Part shown: positions 1 through 5,869 of the stretch, piece by piece
Layout of the letters: each line of letters opens with the position of its first letter
How positions within the stretch are numbered: position 1 is the stretch's first letter
DNA from: S141-55 sp964422065
Lineage (GTDB): Bacteria; Hydrothermota; Hydrothermia; WGAB01
Assembly (NCBI GenBank): GCA_964422065.1
Contig: CAYQZW010000047.1
Coordinates: 1 to 13,250, forward strand
Direction of reading: 5' to 3'
Length of the DNA: 13,250 nucleotides
Translations under genes and position numbers: made by a program
Notes under the pieces: model-generated
Database searches by the model: none
What the model was told of the DNA's origin: nothing
What the model saw: only the letters and a program-made list of their open reading frames with translations

Positions 1-22
1 CTCCTTTTCCCGCATGGTGGAC

Positions 23-28
23 TATAAT
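23..28 (+). promoter_or_regulatory. Probable -10 box upstream of the carboxypeptidase gene
   Basis: A perfect TATAAT hexamer lies at 23-28. It predicts transcription starting near position 35, about 70 bases before the preferred start codon at 107. The matching -35 element would fall at about position 1-5 or outside the window, so only half of the promoter can be seen. If it is real, the ATG at 14 lies upstream of the transcript and cannot be the start. Confidence 0.5.
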
Positions 29-91
29 TATACCGTGACACTTGGAATCCGGAGGTTGGCTTCCCAGAAGGAGTCTTCCCCCAAGGCCATG

Positions 92-99
92 AGAGGAGG
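92..99 (+). promoter_or_regulatory. Ribosome binding site that decides the carboxypeptidase start
   Basis: AGAGGAGG at 92-99 is a strong Shine-Dalgarno sequence. It stands 7 bases before the ATG at 107 and 4 bases before the ATG at 104. Both starts are in frame and give a hydrophobic signal peptide directly at the N-terminus. The further upstream ATGs at 14 and 89 would place charged residues ahead of it. Confidence 0.7.
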
Positions 100-106
100 C
101 AAGATG

Positions 107-2407
107 ATGTACCGTGTCGCATGGATCCTGGCGCTCTTCGTCACCGGGGTCCAGGGTAAACAGTGGGTCCGAATCTACGTGGACCGTCCGCAGAGTCAAA
201 TCCGGGAACTTCTCAAGGCAGGCGTGACCGACATTACCGCCGTCAGCCCCAAAGGCTACATCGACGCGTTGGTGGATCCGACGGTGGACTTGTCTCGATG
301 GACCACGGTCATCCTGGATCCGGACATTGCACAGACCTTTCAACGTTGGCGAGATGAAGGGCTCATGGTCAACTTTGGCCCGTACTACACCTACGCCGAA
401 GCCACTGCACAACTGGATAGCATCCACGCCCAATACCCGGACCTCACCACCTCCAAGATCTCCATCGGCGTCACCTGGGAAGGCCGGGACATCTGGGCCA
501 TGAAGATCTCGGATCAACCCGATGTGGACGAAGGCGAGCCTAAGGTGTTGTTGACCGGGGTCCATCACGCCAGAGAACCGATCGGCTGTACCATCACCAT
601 TGAGTTCGCAAAGTATCTGCTTTCGCATTACGGAACCGACCCCTTGATCACCTGGCTGGTGGACAATCGGGAACTCTGGATTGTCCCAATCGTCAATCCG
701 GACGGCTATGTCTACAATGAATTTATTGATGATGGCTATTGGCGTAAAAACAAACGAGACAATAACAACAACGGGATCTTTGACCCCTCCGTGGATGGGG
801 TGGATTTAAATCGCAACTATGGGTATCAATGGGCGTATGACGACTGGGGCTCCAGTCCAGATCCGGGAAGTCAGGTATATCGAGGTCCTTCGCCTTTCTC
901 CGAACCGGAGGCAGAGGCCATTCGCGAACTCTGCGACAGTATTCAGCCAACAATCGCCTTGAACTATCACTCCTACTCCAACCTCCTCATCTACCCCTAC
1001 GGCTATGACAATATTTACACACCGGATCACCAGGCCTTTGTTGCCATGGCTCAAATGATGACCGCGGCCAACGGCTATACCTATGGCACGCCCTGGGAAC
1101 TCCTTTACCCGGTCAACGGGAGTTCGGACGACTGGATGTACGGGGAACAAACGGAAAAGCCCAGGATCTTTGCGTTTACACCAGAGGTGGGGGAGTACTT
1201 CTGGCAGCCTGACGAAGCAACCATCGCCGAACAGTTTCAAGAAAACCTTCCGATGAACCTTTTTGTGATGAAGGCGGCAGGCCCCTTCGCAGACCTGACT
1301 AATGTGACCGTGACCGATCAACAGGGCTCGACCCAACTGGACCCGGGCGACACGTTGAGCCTTGTGGTCTCGGTCCGGAACATTTCGCCGGTTGCCCCCA
1401 TCCAGGGGACCCAGGGGACACTCAGGCTCTCAGACACGCTCTATGTAGCACTCCTGGATTCGGTGGCAGATTTTGGCACTCTGGACCCGTTGCCCGCTCC
1501 GCCGACTTCCAACGATGCGACCCCGTATCGCATCGCCGTGGCCCCGCAGTTCCCTTCGGGTGGCGTGATCCACGCTGTGCTTCACCTCTCGGCGCCCGCC
1601 TCGAACTTTGAAGTGGACCTGCCCATCCATATCCTGATCGGTGCTCCAGTGTCTGTGTTCCAGGACTCCCTGACAACCCTGGATCATTGGGTCACCGGCG
1701 GCACCCAACCCTGGGGCTTGAGCACACAGACATACCATTCTCCTCCCACCAGTGCCACGGATTCCCCCTATGGCAACTACGGCAACAACGTCTCTACGTA
1801 TCTCCAACTGGCCCAGCCGTTAGATCTGACCGATGCAACCTTCGCTCGGCTCATCTTTTACCACAAGTACGAAATCGAAAATGGCTGGGATTTCGGCTAT
1901 GTGCAAGTTTCGACCGATGGCAACACCTGGACCACCCTGGCAGCGTACACAGGCTTGCAACCTGCTTGGCAGGCGGACACCCTGGATCTGAGTGCGTACG
2001 TGGGCGACTCTCTGTGGATCCGGTTTCTCCTCGTGACGGATGTCTCGGTGACCAAAGACGGCTGGTACGTGGATGATGTGGTGGTAGAGCGTGACATTCC
2101 GGTGGTACAAGTTCAGGAGCCGAAACATATCCAGTTGCCGTTCCAACGCCAGGAACTCACAGTGCGTCAGGTTCGCCCTGCTGTCTTTGAAATCGTTTCA
2201 AATCAACGGGTCACCGGAAAGGCTTCGGTATACGATGTCAGTGGTAAACGAATTGCCACCCTCTTTGAGGGGATTCTCCCGGCGGGGAAACTCCAGGTCA
2301 CCCTTCCCAACCCTCTGGCGACGGGCGTCTATTTCCTCCGTGTTCAGGCAGGTTCCCTGGTTAAGACCCTGAAGTTTGTTCAGTTCCATGGCCGATCTCC
2401 GCGTTGA
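107..2407 (+). CDS. Secreted M14 zinc carboxypeptidase with T9SS sorting domain
   Basis: This is a predicted secreted metallocarboxypeptidase that removes C-terminal residues from peptides outside the cytoplasm. With the start at 107 it has 766 residues. Residues 1-17 form a signal peptide (MYRVAWILALFVTGVQG) and about 18-90 look like a pro-region. The M14 catalytic domain spans about 91-390, with zinc ligands H154 and E157 (HHARE) and H288 (NYHSY). Substrate-binding NR lies in DLNRNYG (235-236), and the likely catalytic glutamate is E360 in FTPEVGE. An Ig-like domain (about 394-510) and a MAM/immune-inhibitor-A-like jelly roll (about 514-663, ending DGWYVDDVVVE) follow. The last 80 residues form a T9SS type A sorting domain (YDVSGKRI, then GVYFLR). 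All catalytic residues are present. Its 3' end overlaps pyrD by 20 bases. The family call is firm; substrate preference cannot be read. Confidence 0.92.
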   Translation: MYRVAWILALFVTGVQGKQWVRIYVDRPQSQIRELLKAGVTDITAVSPKGYIDALVDPTVDLSRWTTVILDPDIAQTFQRWRDEGLMVNFGPYYTYAEATAQLDSIHAQYPDLTTSKISIGVTWEGRDIWAMKISDQPDVDEGEPKVLLTGVHHAREPIGCTITIEFAKYLLSHYGTDPLITWLVDNRELWIVPIVNPDGYVYNEFIDDGYWRKNKRDNNNNGIFDPSVDGVDLNRNYGYQWAYDDWGSSPDPGSQVYRGPSPFSEPEAEAIRELCDSIQPTIALNYHSYSNLLIYPYGYDNIYTPDHQAFVAMAQMMTAANGYTYGTPWELLYPVNGSSDDWMYGEQTEKPRIFAFTPEVGEYFWQPDEATIAEQFQENLPMNLFVMKAAGPFADLTNVTVTDQQGSTQLDPGDTLSLVVSVRNISPVAPIQGTQGTLRLSDTLYVALLDSVADFGTLDPLPAPPTSNDATPYRIAVAPQFPSGGVIHAVLHLSAPASNFEVDLPIHILIGAPVSVFQDSLTTLDHWVTGGTQPWGLSTQTYHSPPTSATDSPYGNYGNNVSTYLQLAQPLDLTDATFARLIFYHKYEIENGWDFGYVQVSTDGNTWTTLAAYTGLQPAWQADTLDLSAYVGDSLWIRFLLVTDVSVTKDGWYVDDVVVERDIPVVQVQEPKHIQLPFQRQELTVRQVRPAVFEIVSNQRVTGKASVYDVSGKRIATLFEGILPAGKLQVTLPNPLATGVYFLRVQAGSLVKTLKFVQFHGRSPR

Positions 2408-3335
2408 AATCCACGGGACAACTTTCCAGAACCCGGTATTGGTCGCCTCCGGGACCTTCGGCTATGGCTTGGAGGTCTCGGAGGCGTATCCAGTAGAGGA
2501 ACTGGGGGGGATCTGTACCAAGGGCCTAACCCTCCGCCCACGGCTGGGCAACCCGCCACCCCGACTGAAGGAGACCCCGTGCGGACTTCTCAACTCCATC
2601 GGGCTGGAGAATATCGGCTGGGATGCCTTCGTAGAACAGAAACTTCCTGCCCTCCGCAACCTTGAGGGACCCCGCATCGTGGTCAACCTCAATGGCGAAA
2701 CCGAAGAAGAATACCTGGAACTCGTGGAGAAGGCCGACGCAACGGAGGGTGTGGATGTTCTGGAGATCAACGTCTCCTGTCCGAATGTGAAGAAAGGCGG
2801 GATGGAGTTTGGCCGGGATCCAAAGGCCCTGGAGCGGCTGGTCCGGAAGTTACGGAAACAGACCTCGAAGCCCCTGTGGATCAAACTGACCCCAAACTTT
2901 GTGGATATCGTGGCGGAGGCGAAGGCCGCAGAGCAAGGAGGTGCAGACGCGGTCTCCTTGATCAATACCCTCTTGGGAACGAGCGTGGATTTGCGGACCC
3001 GGACCTATGTGCCGGGATTCGGACACGGCGGCCTCTCCGGGCCGGCGATTTACCCGTTTGCGTTGTACTGTGTCCGAGAAGTGGCCAAGGCGGTGTCGAT
3101 CCCTGTGGTGGGGATCGGCGGCATCGCAAATCCAGAGATTGCCCTTCAATTCTTGTTGGCCGGTGCCTCACTCATCCAGATCGGGACCGCTGCCATGATT
3201 GACCCGCGGACCCCGTTCCAGGTCATCGAAGGGATCCAGCGATACTTGGACACTCATGGCTATGCTTCCGTTGGAGAGATCATCGGGATCGCACATGCGC
3301 CGGATACTCCTCCTCGCCCGCCACGGACAAACTGA
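2388..3335 (+). CDS. pyrD: Dihydroorotate dehydrogenase, class 1B type
   Basis: This is a cytosolic FMN enzyme of pyrimidine synthesis that oxidises dihydroorotate to orotate. It has 315 residues, the usual length for class 1. Visible motifs are NPVLVASGTFGYG (15-27), TKG (44-46), NSIGLEN (69-75) and VNLNGETEEEY (99-109). The catalytic cysteine C131 lies in NVSCPNVKKGG; a cysteine base is the class 1 feature. KLTPN (166-170), GLSGPAIYP (215-223) and the FMN-phosphate-type GIGGI (242-246) follow. Class 1B enzymes normally pair with the iron-sulfur flavoprotein PyrK, which is not encoded here. The start at ATG 2388 is chosen by alignment to the family's N-terminus. No good Shine-Dalgarno site precedes it, and a TTG at 2376 is in frame. 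It lies inside the end of the carboxypeptidase gene, so translation is probably coupled. Confidence 0.93.
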   Translation: MADLRVEIHGTTFQNPVLVASGTFGYGLEVSEAYPVEELGGICTKGLTLRPRLGNPPPRLKETPCGLLNSIGLENIGWDAFVEQKLPALRNLEGPRIVVNLNGETEEEYLELVEKADATEGVDVLEINVSCPNVKKGGMEFGRDPKALERLVRKLRKQTSKPLWIKLTPNFVDIVAEAKAAEQGGADAVSLINTLLGTSVDLRTRTYVPGFGHGGLSGPAIYPFALYCVREVAKAVSIPVVGIGGIANPEIALQFLLAGASLIQIGTAAMIDPRTPFQVIEGIQRYLDTHGYASVGEIIGIAHAPDTPPRPPRTN

Positions 3336-3864
3336 GTGGAACCAGCAGCACCGGATCCAGGGTTGGACCGATCTCCCCCTCACCGATTACGGTCGACAAC
3401 AGGCCGAACGCTTAGCGGAAACCCTTCGGTCCTACGATGTTCAGCGCGTCTTTGCGTCGGACCTCCGTCGTGCCCGAGAAACGGCAGAAATCGTGGCACA
3501 GATCCTTGGCATCCCTATGGTCCTGGACCATCGGCTGCGGGAGGTCCGACGCGGCGAGTTGGAGGGGTATGTCGCAGGGATCGCAGCGTTGGAGTATCCG
3601 GAATTCTTTGAGGCATGGCGTCAGGACTTTTACCATGCTCGCCCTCCGGGCGGGGAAAGTCCGAAAGACGCCGAACCCCGGGCTTTGGCGTTCTATCGGG
3701 ATTGGTGGCCGTGTTTACCTCGATCCGTGATCGTCGGGCATCTTCTCATGAACACGGTCCTCCTCAAAGTCCTTGGAATCCAGCCAGACCCGGACATTTT
3801 TCAGCGGTTGTCTCGCCAGGATGGGGTTGTGTTTGAGATTGAGTTGCCCGAAACGCCGCCATAG
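3295..3864 (+). CDS. Histidine phosphatase family protein (phosphoglycerate mutase-like)
   Basis: This is a 189-residue protein of the histidine phosphatase superfamily, whose members act through a phosphohistidine. The catalytic RHG motif is R9-H10-G11 (LLARHGQTEWN). The conserved arginine lies in SDLRRARETA (R58), the likely acid is E83 in LREVRRGELEG, and the second histidine is H149 in VIVGHLLMN. The set is complete, so the enzyme should be active. The pattern fits the small phosphatase branch (CobC, PhoE or GpmB-like), but the substrate cannot be assigned: no cobalamin or glycolysis genes are nearby. The ATG at 3295 places the protein 41 bases inside the end of pyrD in another frame, and no strong ribosome site precedes it. 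It therefore probably belongs to the same transcript and relies on ribosomes translating pyrD. Confidence 0.85.
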   Translation: MRRILLLARHGQTEWNQQHRIQGWTDLPLTDYGRQQAERLAETLRSYDVQRVFASDLRRARETAEIVAQILGIPMVLDHRLREVRRGELEGYVAGIAALEYPEFFEAWRQDFYHARPPGGESPKDAEPRALAFYRDWWPCLPRSVIVGHLLMNTVLLKVLGIQPDPDIFQRLSRQDGVVFEIELPETPP

Positions 3865-3911
3865 TCTGTCGGTTTCACGGGGTGTTTGGGCTGTAGGGTT
3901 TGCCTCTGTGG

Positions 3912-3940
3912 TTCCGATTCCCGCCTAACCGGAGTATAAT
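3912..3940 (+). promoter_or_regulatory. Predicted sigma70-type promoter of the aminotransferase
   Basis: A perfect TATAAT lies at 3935-3940. A weak -35 match (TTCCGA, 3912-3917, 3 of 6 consensus bases) stands 17 bases upstream. Transcription would begin near 3947, giving a leader of about 32 bases that carries the GGAGG site at 3965-3969. The 114-base gap between the phosphatase and this gene holds no other clear element, and I see no terminator for the upstream operon in it. Confidence 0.55.
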
Positions 3941-3978
3941 TTTCCCCTTGTCAAACTTCAGAACGGAGGTTGAATCCC

Positions 3979-5337
3979 ATGAAAGAGGCAGAGCATACCC
4001 AAGAAGGGCAAGGTCCTAAGATCGTGGTACCTCCACCTGGCCCCAAAGCCCAGGCGTTGATCGAGAAAGACAACAAGTATATCTCCCCCTCCTATTGGCG
4101 CCCATATCCGGCGGTCATTGAGCGGGGGGAAGGGGTGTACCTGTGGGATGTGGACGGGAATCGGTATCTGGACTTTACTGCGGGGATTGCGGTCACCGCG
4201 ACAGGGCATTGCCATCCGGAGATCGTCCAGACCATCGAACAACAATCCCGGAAACTCCTTCATATGTCGGGTACCGACTTCTACTATCCTCCGGAGATCC
4301 TGTTGGCCGAAAAACTGGCCGAGATCGTCCCGGGTGCCCAAAACAAGAAGGTCTTCTTCACCAACTCCGGCACGGAGGCCGTTGAAGCAGGCTTAAAACT
4401 GGCCCGATATAAGACGGGTCGCCCGATTTTTCTGGCTTTCTTTGGGGCTTTCCATGGACGGACCTTCGGCTCTCTGTCATTGACCGCTTCAAAGGCTGTG
4501 CATCGCCGATCCTTTAGCCCTCTGTTGCCCCAGGTGGTCCATATCCCTTATCCAGACCCCTACCGAACTCCCTTTGGAGTTTCTCCAGACAAGGTGACGG
4601 ATACCGTGCTGGATTACCTCCAAACGTATGTCTTTGAACGTGTGGCCCCTCCGGAAGATGTCGCTGCGCTGTTCTTTGAGCCCATCCAGGGCGAAGGCGG
4701 CTATGTGATCCCCCCCAAAGACTTCTTCCCAAGATTGAAAGCCCTCCTGGATAAGTATGACATCCTGATGGTGGACGATGAGATCCAGGCCGGGATGGGC
4801 CGGACGGGTCGGATGTTTGCGATTGAGCACTGGGGGGTGATCCCCGATATGGTAACCATTGCCAAAGGGATCGCCTCCGGACTACCCTTGGGGGCGCTCG
4901 TGGCACGGTCTTCCTTGATGGACTGGGAGAAGGGGAGCCACGCGACAACTTTTGGCGGGAACCCGGTGGCCTGTGCCGTGGCGCTCAAGACCATCGAACT
5001 TCTGGAAAATGGCCTCGTGGAGAACGCTGAACGTGTTGGAAAGTTCCTCCTCAAGGGCCTCCAGGAGATGGCCGAACGGTACGAGTTCATGGATTATGTC
5101 CGCGGCCTGGGCTTGATGATCGGCTTTGAGATCGTGAAAGATCGGGAAACCAAAGAGCCGGACGGGAAACTACTCCGTAAGATCATTTACGAAGCGTTCC
5201 AGCGGGGGTTGCTCATCCTCAGCGCCGGCCGGTCCACCATCCGAATCATTCCGCCCCTGGTCATTACCGAACAAGACGCCGAGATCGGCCTGGAGGTTCT
5301 GGAGGACGCCATCAAGGCCGCTGCCGGGATCGCGTAA
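3979..5337 (+). CDS. Class III PLP-dependent aminotransferase (GABA/ornithine-type, or amino acid racemase)
   Basis: This is a fold-type I PLP enzyme of aminotransferase class III, 452 residues long. PLP contacts are visible: the SGT loop at 130-132, FHGRT at 159-162, EPIQGEGG at 234-241, the pyridine-binding aspartate in DDEIQ (266-270), the Schiff-base lysine K296 in TIAKGIASG, and TTFGGNP for the phosphate of the second subunit. The N-terminal PPPGPKAQ stretch and SPSYWRPYP resemble the archaeal (Thermococcales) branch annotated as 4-aminobutyrate or ornithine aminotransferase. Some members of that branch are amino acid racemases, so the exact reaction is open. The ATG at 3979 has GGAGG 9 bases upstream (3965-3969). 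It has its own promoter and ends at a strong terminator, so it is likely monocistronic. A transaminase would consume or form 2-oxoglutarate, a plausible substrate of the facing kor operon, but this link is only inferred. Confidence 0.88.
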   Translation: MKEAEHTQEGQGPKIVVPPPGPKAQALIEKDNKYISPSYWRPYPAVIERGEGVYLWDVDGNRYLDFTAGIAVTATGHCHPEIVQTIEQQSRKLLHMSGTDFYYPPEILLAEKLAEIVPGAQNKKVFFTNSGTEAVEAGLKLARYKTGRPIFLAFFGAFHGRTFGSLSLTASKAVHRRSFSPLLPQVVHIPYPDPYRTPFGVSPDKVTDTVLDYLQTYVFERVAPPEDVAALFFEPIQGEGGYVIPPKDFFPRLKALLDKYDILMVDDEIQAGMGRTGRMFAIEHWGVIPDMVTIAKGIASGLPLGALVARSSLMDWEKGSHATTFGGNPVACAVALKTIELLENGLVENAERVGKFLLKGLQEMAERYEFMDYVRGLGLMIGFEIVKDRETKEPDGKLLRKIIYEAFQRGLLILSAGRSTIRIIPPLVITEQDAEIGLEVLEDAIKAAAGIA

Positions 5338-5361
5338 ATCCGGAAACTTCCTGCGGAAAAC

Positions 5362-5397
5362 AAGAGCCCTCCCTTGGATTTCTCCGGGAGGGCTCTT
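5362..5397. terminator. Bidirectional intrinsic terminator
   Basis: A perfect 12-bp inverted repeat (AAGAGCCCTCCC at 5362-5373 and GGGAGGGCTCTT at 5386-5397) flanks a 12-base loop. On the plus strand it is followed by TTTTGCTTTT; on the minus strand by TTGTTTT. It lies between the convergent aminotransferase (stop at 5337) and the last gene of the kor-hdr operon (stop at 5420), so it should terminate both. Confidence 0.93.
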
Positions 5398-5419
5398 TTG
5401 CTTTTCGAACCGCGAGGCC

Positions 5420-5848
5420 TCAGCCGCCGGCGTAATCCTCGAAGAAGTTTTCCTCTTTGATCTTCTCGAAGAGTTGCTCGACGGCGTGCTTGATCGGCAA
5501 GCAGATCAGCCGGGACTCCCCACACGCACACTCATAGACACCGGTGGAGACTTCCTTGAGGGGCTCGTTGCATTCAGAACAAAAGTATGCAAATTCCGGG
5601 GCTTGAGCCGCCTTTTCAACGGGTTCTAAGGCCCTTTTCGCTTCAGCCAGTTTGCCAACCGCTGTCTGGAGGTGTTCCAGGACCTGAAGGGGCAGGACCA
5701 TCCCCTGGGCCGTGCCCACCCATTTCTGGGTCTGAGGATCGCGTTCAAAGCGCCGGAACTCGATCAGGTGCTGCCCCTTGTATTTCCGGAGATAGACCCG
5801 GATCTCGTCCCCCTCGTCCACAGAAAACCGATAGACCAATTGATTCAT
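5420..5848 (-). CDS. PC4-like ssDNA-binding domain protein with C-terminal zinc ribbon
   Basis: This is a 142-residue protein without a recognised gene name. Residues about 15-75 match the pattern of the PC4/p15 transcriptional coactivator fold. There are beta strands with RVYLRKYKG, LIEFRRFERDP and then GMVLPLQVLEHLQTAV, closely paralleling the human PC4 core (VRDFKG, LIDIREY, DPEGE, then a Leu-rich helix). This fold binds single-stranded DNA or RNA. Residues 87-118 carry a zinc-ribbon-like set, C90-x2-C93 and C107-x-C109, with a further C116. The tail (119-142) is an acidic amphipathic helix. It is the last gene of the kor-hdr operon, 13 bases after hdrA, with AGGAGG 6 bases before the ATG. 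It could be a regulator, a nucleic-acid-binding protein or a structural accessory of the complex; the first is only a guess. The fold call rests on motif reading, not on a profile search. Confidence 0.72.
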   Translation of the reverse strand: MNQLVYRFSVDEGDEIRVYLRKYKGQHLIEFRRFERDPQTQKWVGTAQGMVLPLQVLEHLQTAVGKLAEAKRALEPVEKAAQAPEFAYFCSECNEPLKEVSTGVYECACGESRLICLPIKHAVEQLFEKIKEENFFEDYAGG

Positions 5849-5854
5849 TACACA

Positions 5855-5869
5855 CCTCCTTTTAGGAGG
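5855..5869 (-). promoter_or_regulatory. Hairpin masking the ribosome binding site after hdrA
   Basis: In the mRNA the last bases of hdrA and the following leader read CCUCCU-AAA-AGGAGG, a 6-bp stem with a 3-base loop. The stop codon UAA of hdrA sits at the stem top and loop. The right arm is the Shine-Dalgarno sequence of the next gene. Ribosomes finishing hdrA would melt the stem and free the site, so the downstream protein should be made mainly when hdrA is translated. The loop is short and the stem small, so the strength is uncertain. Confidence 0.5.

Noticed and set aside
14..106. An upstream start at 14 for the carboxypeptidase, adding 31 residues.
   Set aside because: The TATAAT at 23-28 would lie inside it, and the signal peptide and strong ribosome site fit the ATG at 104 or 107.
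3865..3978. A possible terminator or riboswitch before the aminotransferase.
   Set aside because: No stable inverted repeat or T-run was found; only a promoter and ribosome site are supported.
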